Assembly (NCBI GenBank): GCA_910574455.1
Contig: CAJSYZ010000004.1
Location: 1,054,001 to 1,118,000 of the forward strand
Source of the DNA: Trichaptum fuscoviolaceum
Taxonomy: Eukaryota; Basidiomycota; Agaricomycetes; Hymenochaetales; Trichaptaceae
Direction: 5' to 3'
DNA: 64,000 nt
Every line of letters starts with the position of its first letter. Within the stretch, counting starts at the first letter, position 1. Shown in pieces: positions 1 through 12,058 of the stretch. The notes beneath the pieces are model-generated. The model worked only from the letters and a program-made list of their open reading frames with translations, had not been told where the DNA came from and made no database searches. The translations under genes were made by a program, and so were the position numbers.

Positions 1-2221
1 TTTGCGTAAAGCATGGCTGTTTCTCCTGCTGAATGCCCAATAACAATGTCAGGAAAAACATTGATGCTTTGCAGGAGGTCGACTAGCGCAAGCTGAATCA
101 TTGCCATAGCAGGCAATGTAACGGAGGCAGGCCACGTCGACGAAAGGGACGAGGGCGACTGTGCAGACGTGAAAAGTCCTGTCGTCTCGAGGAAGGATTC
201 TCCAACCTCCTGCTTGTAGACTTCATCCATGGTGAGGATACTCTCGCGGAAAACTTGATATGAACAGAATAATTCTTTGCCCACTTCGAAAACGAATGAG
301 TACCAGTAGTAGCAGTAAATGAAGAGGTCACTCACTTTCAAAATATTGAGGTCCTTGTCCGGCAAAGACGTATACTAGAGGTCCGTGCGACCGAGGAGAG
401 AGAATCGGAAAAGAAAAGGTAGGCGAAGTCTGATCGTCGGGAGAGTACAGAGCGATTGAGCGCCAATTCATCTGCCTTGCTCGCCTTCCACTCACAGCTG
501 CCACAGCCGAGAGGTCATCGAGGTGAAGTAGTTTATTGGACAACCTATCGCACAGCGCAAGAATTGAACGAAGCGAAAGGCCTCCGGCGGCCAGGAGCAC
601 AGGCCTTTTGTTAACAACTCGAAGTGACATAGAAGTCTCTCGTCGCGGTGGTGCCTCTAGCACGGCGTGGCCATTGCTTCCACCAATTCCTGAGCTGGCT
701 ATCGACACAAGGGCTCGACCCGAGGGATGTCGAGCTGTCAGAGGGGAGACTTCGGAAACGACTCGAAGACGATATTCATCCCATTTAATCTTAGGGTTAC
801 GCGTACGAAAGTTCACGTTGGGTGGAATTAGACCAGTCTCAAACATCGAGCAGACTTTCGAGAGTGATGCTAAAAAGGCCGTAATCTCAAGGTGTCCTAT
901 ATTGCCTTTGACGCTGCCAACCAGAATGTCCGAATCTCTTTGAAAGCTCTCTCCTACCCAATTCGCTTCTATTGGATCTCCAGCCGCAGTTCCTTCGTCC
1001 AAATGTTAGGCGAAACAAATTCAAAGGTGAAGCATAGTATACTGACCGGTAGCATGCATTTCAACGAAGTCAACCTCAGAAGGATGACGACCAGTTCCTC
1101 GGTATGCACGGTACATTGCGTCTTTCTGTGCCGCCCCTACTGGTGCACTCACCGGTGCACCAAGCCCCGAGGAATTTATTCCAGTACCCAGTATCTGGCC
1201 GCGAAAATCGATTTTAGCATCCCGAATGCCTGTAGATTTCTGGACCTTACTGAAGCATAAATATGATCTCCATCTTGAATTGCGTCGTCCAGAGGCTTGA
1301 TCACGATGACCGCCGCACCTTCTCCGCGAGAGAATCTATTTTCGTGCGTCATTGGTACTGACAGTTTTAAGTTTATCAAGAATTTGCCTACCCGTCGGCA
1401 GAGGCATCGAATGGCTTGCACTTCCCATCTGGGGAAAGTACAGAGCCTTGGCTATATTGGATCCAATCGACAATCCTAATCTGAGGTTACATCATTGAAC
1501 CTCTTAATCTCTTGTCACTGACTCTTACCTATGATTTAACTGACATCCGCCTACGACTGCGGCCTTACAGTCTCCATCTCTCAGGGCTTGCACAGCTAGA
1601 TGCAGGGCTGATAAACTTGAGCTGCAAGCAGTGTTTAGGGGTATCGATGGTCCGAGCAAGTCCAAATGGTAAGAGACTTTATTGGCGACCATACATGGAA
1701 CGCCTGCAAATGATCCTCGTGCATCATTTACGTCCTGCTCAAATATTAGTGACTGGAAGCCATTTGAATATTCGTTATCTTACCTGGTTTGCGATACTCA
1801 GAATGTCGAAGTCAACTGCAGACATATAGCATCCCACGTCCTGTCCTCTGTAATTTATGCCGGAGTCGAGAAGAGATAGAAACGATAACTCCAACAGTTT
1901 ACGAGTACTGAGGGCCATCGCCTTTGCATCTTTTGCGGTGACTCCGAATTCAACATGGTCAAACTCGGAGATGTTCTTTAAGAACGATCCAGTGTCTACT
2001 TTGATCTGACCGGGACCAAATCCCCTCCAACTGCCAGTGTTCTCATTAAATGCGTACGTTCTCGATACATCTATTGATTCCACATACCGTTCGATATTGA
2101 AACGCCCCTCTGGTATTTTTTCGTACGTCTCTTTCTTTTGCAACAATAGTCGGAAGAACTCGCCGTGTCTTAAGTTGGAAGTGGAATGCTCCCCACTGGG
2201 AAACTCTGTGGCGATGCCGAC
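1..2221 (-). CDS. Reducing polyketide synthase, 5' part (KS and start of AT), runs off left edge
   Basis: Iterative type I polyketide synthase, first domains only. Read right to left, the exons give a ketosynthase that opens [13 protein letters not shown], followed by [20 protein letters not shown], the active-site cysteine in [12 protein letters not shown] (near 1625), [16 protein letters not shown] (near 1330-1400), [17 protein letters not shown] (catalytic His, intron-split near 1030) and [11 protein letters not shown] (second His). The Cys-His-His triad is therefore complete. An acyltransferase follows: [10 protein letters not shown] near 350, then the nucleophile motif GHSAGE at about 15-35. 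The short introns I checked have GT-AG ends and keep the frame, so nothing looks broken. The KS resembles the highly/partially reducing PKSs of basidiomycetes (recognised from memory, not searched). The first exon and start codon lie to the right of 2221 and are not resolved. Tailoring domains lie outside the window. Confidence 0.88.
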
Positions 2222-2410
2222 CTACATAATTTGGAGTGATTTCAGTAACCCCTTGTCGCTTTTGCACAAGTTAGAGTCCCTCTGCGAGGATAAAATGGCC
2301 GCGGAGTGGGCATCGCGGTCATAGCGGTTCGACGCGTCTGCAGCGTGACACTGCCAGCCTGCCTGGGCCTTGTGACATAGATATGCTACTAATTAGTAAT
2401 AGCACAGCTA

Positions 2411-2832
2411 CTAGTAGCGGTCACTGTCACTGCGCTCCGGCTCCTACCAAAGAAGAAACATGCTCACAATTGCGACGGCGTCTTTGTGTTTGCGGCCCTC
2501 TTGATGCATCGATTGTGCGAGGTATGTTAACTCTCCACGCTTGTTGAAAGCTACTCACATCGAACAGGTTTTTATAACTTGCAATCAGCCAACATAACCC
2601 ATGGGTTGTCCTCGGGAAACACAGAGTAATCTGAACGTTGTCCATATGATGAGAACTATTAATTCGCACATGTTGGACGCCTTGGAGAGCTCGAATACAA
2701 GCTGCATTCTGATAGATGAATGGGACGCCTTCCTGATAGATCCGGAGTTGTGCGAGAGCAATTTCTTCTGCACCAACAAATTTTCCCTTCTCGAAGTACG
2801 GTCGAACTGCTCGAGAAGCAGATGTTGAGGAT
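2411..2832 (-). CDS. Possible 3' exons of an unrecognised gene
   Basis: One minus-strand frame reads RPYFEKGKFVGAEEIALAQL and on to WLIASYKNLFD, then meets a good donor (gtgagt, near 2559). A second stretch reads GELTYLAQSMHQEGRKHKD up to another gtgagc donor, and a short tail reaches a stop near 2411. The base use and splice signals look coding, but I recognise no family and could not join these pieces to a convincing first exon. A hydrophobic stretch near 2870-2910 could be an upstream exon, but the phase does not fit. The rest of 2833-4395 shows only short ORFs without recognisable content. Confidence 0.25.
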
Positions 2833-4395
2833 TATCGGGATCTCTCCGTCACACCCGATCGCACGCCAGGAGGAGCAGCATGAGAGTCTGAGGCAGCATT
2901 AGCATGCCCAGACGTATGCGAAGGTCAGTTTGGCATGTGCTTCTATACATGTAGAACACGAACATCTGATATGTTCTTTTCACTCTCCCCGTTACCTCGC
3001 AGGAATCGCAAGAGTCCATGCCCGCCATACACTAAAACCTACGCTTATGATAATATGGATAAGTGCCCTGGGCGGTGCCTGCGCTTGGTCGAAATCTTCA
3101 ACTGCTCCTCTCATGGAACACTATCTCATGGTTGGCAGTTTGACCACCTCGCGTTATCTAACTCATGAGAAGGTGATGGACACAATGTTTTTCGTTGGCG
3201 TTATCAAGTAATGCTACTAAGCACATAATTCTCACCGGTGAATACCTCTTAGTCTGATGCTCATTGTGTTCGTGGTGATATTTCTCCCGTTATCAAGCCG
3301 TGTAGAGCATCCGATGTCAGGGTCATCAGGAATGTCGATTTACAGGTGACAGAAGAGGCTGCTGCGTCCGCCAACATGAGTGCCTCGGATACTTAGACTT
3401 CAGTGAAAGCGCTTAAAGTTAAGTAACTACATCGCGAAAAGGCCACTAGATTCCAATCTGAGACCAGTTTTCGACCAATGCTTTCGTATTTTGATTGCTG
3501 GGAAGGACTAAATACTTATGCTCTGTTCCTGCTGGTAGAGAATTCCCCACACTTAGATCCTTTCCGGCTCCGAAGGAAGTACGTGGATCTGGAAGTCCCC
3601 GCGGCCTTCCCTTCCTTCTTTTCCATTACTCTCGAAATCGACTCCTTTCTCAGGTCCATATCTCACGCTTCGACTTCGAGACTACGGCGCAAGTTCTCTC
3701 TGATTCGAAAGTTACCCAGATTAAATGCCTGTTTCATCTCAAGAAGTTGAGAGCCACGCTGAAGTGAAAGGTGGTATCTTATTACCGGGTTAGAAGTCAG
3801 TCTTGTTGGTGCAATCAGAAGCTGTCACTCAGTTTATTCAAGCATTGATGCGATTGACTGCCTCCGATACTAAGGCCCGCGAAACAACAACCCTCCCCAC
3901 ATGGACTCGGCCTATTTTGAGCACTGGAAGACAGAGATAAAGTTTGAGAAGTAGGACGATCGGCAACGCTCGGACTTCGTGTACAGCCTGGCGTGACCTT
4001 CTTCTGATTCTGTTCCGATGTTAAAGGTTCGCGATGCTGAGGGCTTCTGAGAAGAACCGGACCTAACGGTGCCCCTTTGAGCTTCTTGTCTTCTCACCAC
4101 CTTCTTGAGAAGCATTAAAAGATATATTCATTTTATTTAACAAATAATTCATAGGTGGCATATCAATTATCGAAATACAGGCTCTCCAAGAGGCTTTAAT
4201 AAATGACAAATAAGCGGATTGCACCGCGATACAACGAACAATGAAAGAGCGAAATAATCCACGAAGGAAAGGCTGGCGTTCGAGGTCTTTTTCAAACATC
4301 CGCAAATTGTCCTTTGTACTGGACATGATCACTAGGCAGAGGGAGATCACAAATTAGCCATCGTGTCCAAATATCAATAGTCACGAAGTAATATG

Positions 4396-5859
4396 TCACC
4401 TTGACGATTCCTTGACATCTCTTATACTCTCAGAATATGGGTCCGAGGAAGAGTGTACCTGCTGAGAAATGTTGACTTGAAGAGGACGCATAGGATAAGT
4501 CTGTATGCGACTCTCGCCGGCCTTGACCGGGAAGTTGGAGCTGCCCGTTGCCGTGGTAATCCCGCGGTGGCCGATTCCCAAGCTAACGCGGATGATGATG
4601 AGACAGAAAACAATTCCAATAACAGGACTAGTCTGAAAACTTCAGTCAGACGACGTTGCAGCATCAGAGAACTCAAGAACTAATACCGAGTCCAAGCCGG
4701 GGAACTGGAAATTGGACTTCACTTGATAAGAGACGAAAGTTGCCAGCGTTGCAATGCTGCGTTTTGTAAGTGAGTGTAGCCACATGCAGAAAGTTAGTAC
4801 ACTCACGTGTAGAGCAACGCGCTTTCCACGATTATGATAATGACCGACTGGGCGGATTCTGGTAAACCAATTGTTCGAGGACAAGATACTGCGGGGAAAC
4901 TCACAGAGAGATCCGACCTTCCTGCCTTAGTCTGTATACGACGGTTGACACTCCAGATTCTGTAGGAGATCAAGACTTGTTTTTGTCGTCAGATTGTTTT
5001 TTTGGGAAACAGAAGGACGATCATACTAGTGCAGTATATATTCGTTCTACAAGGACGAAGTTGAGTAATGTGCTACTCAAACAATAACTGGGGTGACTCA
5101 CAACAATGTGGAAGAGAAACACGAAGTAATCCAACGCCCTGAAAATCATGTTTATTAGATGATTTTGTTATAAAGTAAATACTTTTAGACATACCACAGG
5201 CAGTTTCGAAGACGTTTTCTCCTACCTTCACTTGTGAAAACTGGTAGGTGATTCCGATTCCGGTCACTGTGGAGAATTAGATAAGAAACTAGAGGGGAAT
5301 ATGAGACCAACCTGTGAGACAGAAGAAAGATGCGATAGGTAGCAAACAAACAATTGTTTTGCGATTCCAAACGACCCAGAGGCGGTAAATCTAGGGAGCG
5401 AATGAGAAAGAGGTTCTAAGTGCTTTTCACAGATGAACCTACCATGAGCGAGTCTCCGACCATACACTCAAAGATGTAAAGACCGGTTTTTACGACATTG
5501 ACCGGGATCGCAAGATTCGCATAGTATGCAACGGGACCTTGAGGATAGTAGAGAATCGCATTAAACAGTCTGGTAACATCGCAAATCCAGTGCTTTAGAT
5601 GGAGAAGCGTGAGCGATCTGTCTGCTACAACATACATATTGTTGCAAGTACTCACCGCAGTTATAGACAAGAAGAGAACGGTACAGATCAGCAGCATCGT
5701 CTTATTCACAGGTCCCTCGGAAGCGACTCCAGAGGAACGCCTCTTGGTGAACAGCACATAGAAGCAAGTAGAGCAAAGCACCAGGAAAACACCATAGATG
5801 AGAGACTCGATCACAATCCCACCGAGCTCAGCAGGGAGCAGTTGAATTCCAGACGACAT
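4396..5859 (-). CDS. Seven-TM integral membrane protein of an Agaricomycete family
   Basis: Multi-exon gene starting at the ATG at 5859 (MSSGIQLLPAELGGIVIESL) and ending at the TGA at 4396. The exons give alternating hydrophobic segments: the N-terminal IVIESLIYGVFLVLCSTCFY, NKTMLLICTVLFLSITAVST, VAYYANLAIPVNVVKTGLYI, YRLWVVWNRKTIVCLLPIAS, WALDYFVFLFHIV, RIWSVNRRIQTKAGR, QSVIIIIVESALLYT and VIGIVFCLIIIRVSLGIGH. A polar cytoplasmic-type tail of about 60 residues closes the protein. This pattern (N-terminal ELGG, YR.WVVW after TM4, PVIGI.F.LIIIRV in TM7) matches a large Agaricomycete family with no assigned role that I know from memory. One splice junction near 5060 could not be resolved in frame. 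It lies between the polyketide synthase and the NRPS-like gene; any role in that pathway is unknown. Confidence 0.75.
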
Positions 5860-6725
5860 TATCAGGGCCAAATTCTGACCCGGGTAAGGTCTCGCAGAAT
5901 CGAGGAACGATGAAGTGAAGTGTCAGCGCCAATCGTAGAAGCACGCGGACTGATAGACTCGTGTTTTTATCTACCACGGGCGGCTGTGAGATATCGTGCC
6001 GATAAGGTGAGAAATAGGACTGTAACTTTTCATGCAACGAGAAGTAAAGAATAAGACAGGGTAGACAGGGGGCTTCTCTTGTAGCATTGCTGATCGGGAA
6101 AGGTTATCCCTATCATGACCAGAGTATGAGAAGTCGATTAGCCGTCGGATCTCACGATTAGCAGAGAAGATAGCCATTTGTTGCCATCAAGCCAGAAACG
6201 TCATGTCAAAAGAAGACGAAGCACAAATTCATGAAGAAGTTGAGGTCTATGGTGGGCAACATCGATCAAAGTTGTAGATTCCCCCCACCCTGAGCACGAG
6301 AACGTTGATTCCAATATTAGATTAGCACTGGCAGATTATCAGTCACTGCCAATGCGTCAGGTGCGCCGTCAATGCGAGGGTGAACATCGAAGGAGAAGTA
6401 AGGTTCAACTCAAGGGGGCCGTCTCAGTTATTATGATCAAGTTCACACGCACCGAATTGGGACCTCAGGCTGGCAGTGCCTGAGTGCAGCGACACGGGCA
6501 TCCGCGGCGTCTGCCAGCATAACTCTTCGACTGCAACTACATTTTCACTCTGCATAATGATATCTTGGAATAGTGCATTTTCCTTCTATATTCCTCTCCG
6601 TGTCTCATCAGACACTTCTCCTATGATGGCCTTTGTAGATAAACCCTTTGGTCGCTGTGCTCTCAGGGCCATGTCCAAACTGTGCACCTAAAGATCAGCA
6701 CAACTGTATCTTCAACTTCAAGAAT

Positions 6726-9700
6726 ATGTCCGCTATGGATTACAAGATTATCCCAGTCCCACCACCTCCTGCTACTCAAGCTCTCGCTAGCCAGACATTC
6801 AGAGCTCCTCCTATCGACGGCTCACTGACTGTGCCTGAGCTGTTCGACTGGCACCTGCAGAATACTCCAGACCATCCCCTGTTCATCTACTCGGACGAGC
6901 ACGGTGAGGAACATGTGCTTTTATGGCCTCAAGGTGTTCGCGCAATGCATCGGTCTGCCCGGATTGTGATGGATCGAGTGAGACCGAGAGGCTCAGAGGT
7001 ACCTGTGGTAGCTATTTTAGCGGCGGCAGGTAAGGTAGCTGGACTCCCTTCGATCCTTGTCTTAACAATATCGCATCATTTTCTCTAGACACCATCACCT
7101 ATTTCACCGTCATGGCAGGTATCTTCCGCACGGGGTTCACAGCGTTTCCAATCTCTCCTCGAAACTCCCCTGCTGCTGTTGCGCACCTGCTTCGGAAAGC
7201 GAATGTCGCACATGTCTTAGTCGGCCCAGAGAACGCACTTCAAGGTCTTATTGCTAACTCTCTCGCTTTACTCGACGGTGAGGAAGACCTGAAGCCAAGC
7301 ATATCCGTGATTCCAGCCTTCGACCAGGTCTATAGACCGGATAGCGAGCCATTTGAACCTCTTGATCCTGGAAAGTTCAAGCTTGAGAATGCAGCGGTCA
7401 TATTGCATTCCTCCGGGTCGACCGCTTTCCCGAAGCCAATTGTTTGGACTCATTATCAGTTATTCCACGTTGGCCTTACTCCATGTGAGTCTCAAATCTT
7501 CGTTAGACTTCAACCGGTCATTCATCTTCTCCTTTTTTGTAGACTTCGGAGAAATTGATTTTACCGGCCGGCGCTTTTCATGCCACTCAATGCCTATGTA
7601 CCACGGCATGGGGATGATGCAGACTGCCTGGACTGTGAGTTAGAAATACGGGAAGGTACTCCATTACGACACTTATCCAAGATTTTCAGGCTATGTCTGG
7701 TGTTGTGATTACTGCCTTTGAGCCGCGCAGCCCAGCGATATTTCCGGACCCCGATAGTGTGATAAAAGCGTGTATGGACTCAAAGAGCGATATCATTTTC
7801 TGCGTTCCGAGCTTCGTGGAGGTGAGCGAATTTGATGACGTCCCGAGGTACCGATAAATCATAGTGTCTCAATTAGGCTTGGTCACGGAAGGACGTGTAC
7901 GTCGAGTATTTGAAGTCTATCTTTGGGATAGTAAGTAATGCCAGAAAGGGCTGTCTTTTCACTTTGTCTTATGTTTTAATCTAGTTATATGGAGGTGGTC
8001 CGCTCAACAAGGTAGTCGGAGATGAGTTGTGGAAGAAGGGTGTAGGTGTTTTCATCCTGTATGGATGGTAGGTCATCACCGGCTATTATCACGCTACACG
8101 ATGTGCTCATATTTGTGCAGTACTGAAGTGGGGATAATGAGCCCCATCCTCCCAGGTACGTTCTGGGAAATCGACAAGAAATCATTCTCTAACTCCACCA
8201 CGAAGGCAAATCTCCCGAAGACTGGGAATATTTCCAGCTTTCCGGAAATATCAAAGGCAAATTTATTCCAGATGGCAATGGAAACTCAGAGCTTATCGTC
8301 ATTGTGAGCCTCTCTGTCCAATTCGCTCATCTTGTTTTGTTAAAACCTTCTATTATCAGCCGAACGTATATGAAGTACCTTGTGTATTCAATACCAAGCT
8401 CGATGGTGTTGATGCATATGCGACGAGTGATCTATTATCACCTCACCCAACGAAACCCGATTACTGGAAAATCTTTGGAAGGGTGGACGATCAGCTTATG
8501 CATTCAACGGGAGAAAAGGTACGATTGCTGTTTATCTTAGACACTCTGTCATCAGTAATTAAGCATGCTATTTCCAGACAAATCCCGGGCCTCTAGGTTC
8601 GTTCGAGCATCTTTGCTTCACGACCTGTATAATCAGCTGATTGTTGAAACATAGAAAACATACTGAACCAAGACCCGCATGTCTTATCTTCTGTTATGTT
8701 TGGGCGCGGGAGGTTCTATCCTGGGGTCGTTATCGATCCCAAGCACTCATTCAAATTTGATCCGAGTGATGAGAAAGCCTTAAGCGATTTCCGGAACTTG
8801 ATTTGGTACGCTATGCGATTCAGATTGCTTGTCTGCGTAGCTAAAAAATACTTGATGCACAGGCCGACTGTAGAAAGGATGAATGAATATGCTCCGCAGC
8901 ACTCTCGTATCTTTAAGGAGGTACGGCTAGCTTTCTCTCGCCTATCGCATACTAATGAAAAATTATTTAAGATGATACTTGTCGCTAAGCCGAGCAAGCC
9001 TTTCACTTATACGGCAAAGAACACAGTGCGGAGGCAGGCTGTCATCGCCGATTACGACGATGAGATCGACGCATTATATGCGGCAGTCCAAGAAACTACG
9101 CAACCTCACATATCAGCGCCAACAAATTGGACACTCCCGAGCACCCTTTTGTTCATTCGTATCATCGTTACGGAAGTTTTGAAGCGAGAAATACCCGATG
9201 ACAAAGATTTGTTCGAAAGCGGGTGTGATAGGCAAGCATTTGTACTATACTTTCGTCACTATTCTGCTGAGTTTCACTACCTTTCTTTCAGTTTGCAGGC
9301 AACATGGATTCGCAATACGCTGTTGAACGCGCTCGGGAAGACGTCAGTGGCCGACCCCAGAGTCATTCCCAGTTCCTTCGTCTACCAACACCCTACTATA
9401 TTATCACTCGCATCATACATTATGAGTCTGTTAGAAGGGCCCAAGGTGTCCAACGGAGTTGATTCGAGCTCCGCGAAGATTGTCATAATGCACGCCTTGG
9501 TACGCAAGTTTACAGCAGATTTCCGCCAACATATAGCCTCCAGACCATCAGACGGGGAGGTTGTCCTTCTTACAGGGACAACAGGGTGGCTCGGTTCATT
9601 GATCTTGGCGGAGCTCTTGCGGTCCGATGTCAAACGTATATACGCGGTTAACCGTAAAGGATCCTCGCTTCCAGAGCGCCAGTCGGATGCGTTCGCTGAG

Positions 9701-10906
9701 CGAGGCCTTGACTACAAACTCTTGCAGTCGGAGAAACTTCGTTTGCTTGAGGCGGACTTAACGATGACCAAGTTGGGTCTCGACGATCAGACTTTTGAAG
9801 AGGTAAGTGCTACGTTTGCGTTCGATATCTGATGCAATTCTAATACTGCAATAGATCACAAACTCCGTAACTCACATAATACATAACGGTACGTTATAAG
9901 CTTCCTTTGATATGAGCTTCGCTAAAGACTCAAAAAACTAATCAGCGTACCCTGTCGACTTTAACAAATCACTTAGTTCTTTTGAGTCTGCTATCCTCAG
10001 CCTTCGTCGTCTTGTAGACTTCGCCCTTTCTTCCTCACTGGAGGAACCTCCTCGTTTCATTTTCATAAGCTCCATCAGTGCGGTCAATGGTATGCCATAC
10101 AGAAAAGATCTTCATGAACGTTACGATACTTATGAGTTCCCAGAACAGCCAGGTGATGACCTCGTGAAAGAGGATTTTGTCGACGCGCACTCTGCGTTGG
10201 GATCGGGCTATAGCGAGTCCAAGTGGGTTTGCGAGTCCATCCTTAGTGCGGCTTCGCGGAGTACGAGCTTAAAGCCGGTTGTAGTCCGGGTGGGCCAACT
10301 GAGCGGAATAAGCACATCCGGTTGTTGGAATACCAAAGAATGGGTTCCTGCTTTGGTCAAATCTAGTGTCCATATCGGATGTTTGCCTCTCATCGAGAAT
10401 GTAAGAGTTTCATCTGGACGTTCTCTCTTGTTTCCGACTAACTAGCTATGTATCAGGACATCTCATGGATACCCATCGATATCGCTGCTCGTGCGGTTTG
10501 TGAGATGCGAAACTCTAGTCACAGAGTTTTGCACTTAGCGCACCCCAACCCTGCCGCGTGGACGGCTATTTTCTCCGCAGCATCTGATGAGCTGAGGATA
10601 CCGCTCGTCCCATACTCGGAATGGTTCAAGAAGCTGTCTCAAACCGCAGAAGGCCTGAATACTGCGTCTTCTGTCTCACTGATGGAGCGAAGCCCGGCAC
10701 TTCGCATCCTCGATTTCTTCCAGGCCTCAAACGTGTTTGGAAATGGGTCTGAAGGAAGAGAAGCTATGGGATTGAGACGTCTTGACCTGTCCCTCGCTAT
10801 CAGTTCGTCTCCGAGCATCAAAAAGGAGAACATTCCATCGCTCGCCGGAGAGAACGCGAGGTCATGGATATCCTACTGGAAAAGCATCGGGTTTCTAGAG
10901 GTCTGA
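6726..10906 (+). CDS. NRPS-like adenylation-carrier-reductase (A-T-R) enzyme
   Basis: A carboxylic-acid reductase of the NRPS-like type: it adenylates an acid, loads it on a phosphopantetheine arm and releases an aldehyde or alcohol with NAD(P)H. The start at 6726 (MSAMDYKIIP) gives about 1,080 residues after splicing roughly a dozen introns. The A domain shows SSGSTAFPKPIVWTH (7410-7455), YG/CTEVG across an intron near 8070-8130, and YWKIFGRVDDQLMHSTGEK/TNPGPL near 8460-8600. The carrier domain is DLFESGCDS/LQATW; its serine codon is split by a GC-AG intron at 9232-9291. The reductase opens with LLTGTTGWLG (Rossmann glycines, near 9570) and has the catalytic YSESK near 10210. The family includes L-aminoadipate reductase and many mushroom aryl/alkyl acid reductases; the substrate cannot be read here. 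The neighbouring PKS and transporter suggest secondary metabolism rather than lysine synthesis. Confidence 0.9.
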
Positions 10907-11119
10907 AACTTACTGATTCATCGACTATAACAACACATCTCTGTTCGCCTATCTAATAGCAGTCAGATCATAGATGTACATGAATGTATGTACTTCAATT
11001 TTTGTTTAGTCGGTACCATGCTATGGTGCCGGTGAGGATGATACCCGACCCCGGGCCCCGGCTGAAGTCGGAGCCTGAGGTCGGTACAAATATTAGTCGT
11101 AAATATAGTTTGATTATAG

Positions 11120-11442
11120 TCCTTTTCATAAAGGATGACAGTAAACGAAAGAAACAAAGTTAAGAGAGAATTGCTCGGGTTATATCGGAAAGCAAACCCG
11201 ATGATGTGTCATCCGGCTGAAGAGAGAATCAACGAATGGGAAGACGGCGGGATATTCGGAGAGTAAACCCGGAGCAACATGTGTCATCGGCTGAAGAGTG
11301 AATCAACAAATGGGATCACAGCGATTTCGTGCCGCCCAATAACAAATGAAACTAAGTACCAAATCGAGAGTCCGGCACACCGGCTATAGAACTCCGAAAC
11401 TTCTCTAAGATTTTGACCGACTGTCATCCTTTATGAAAAGGA
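11120..11442. repeat. 23-bp inverted repeats enclosing a tandem repeat
   Basis: The 23 bases at 11120-11142 recur as an exact reverse complement at 11420-11442. Between them an imperfect direct repeat of about 71-bp period (11187-11241 and 11258-11314) shares blocks around AAACCCG, GTGTCATC and GGCTGAAGAG. This could be a small foldback or MITE-like element, but I see no clear target duplication. The surrounding gap (10907-12058) otherwise holds no gene I can support. Confidence 0.5.
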
Positions 11443-12058
11443 CAGTAACTTGAAGTAGCCGATTTAAAGAAAACGTCTATCGTCGACCACTCGTGGCACC
11501 TCGTAACAAACTGAAGCTCGGCCAATCAGCACATGAATGAATGGATTTAAGCTGACTCTCCGCGGAACTTTGGCAACGCTTCATCAAGTTCGCGGCAATG
11601 CGATTTCTTCCACGAATCTCACCATGAGAATCGAAGTATCAGCCATCACACGAAGCATGTGTACTTTGATCAAGCCGGTATAATTACTTGAAGGAACGTC
11701 AGAAGATAGTAGAAGAACTAGAAGGAGCGTGTTCGGGGAAGAAGAGAAGTTTTCATCAGACTTCTGTTTATCTGCTTGCAACCACACAGGCCGAGCTCAA
11801 GTTCTTTTTATGAAAGCTGATCGACGATACTCATGAGAAGAGAAGTTACTCACTTCAAGTTGGAACATGTGACTTGACATATATGATGGGAAGCTACGCA
11901 TCAATGGTGAGCATCCTCGTGTAACATGTGCAGGTGACAGAGGTGGAAGTCGGTCTACTTACTGAAGCGAGTAATTATACTTCTCCATCAGTCTTCTTGT
12001 TTAAGTCAAGCGGGCTGTTGTGCAACTTCCTTCTATTACCACCCACACTCTGCCACTC

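Noticed and set aside
3478..3767. Overlapping plus-strand ORFs of 90 codons
   Set aside because: No family, no splice context and no coding bias that I can see.
11010..11085. Palindromic GGTACC/GGGCCC sequence suggestive of an LTR fragment
   Set aside because: No second copy or element structure in the window; too little to support.
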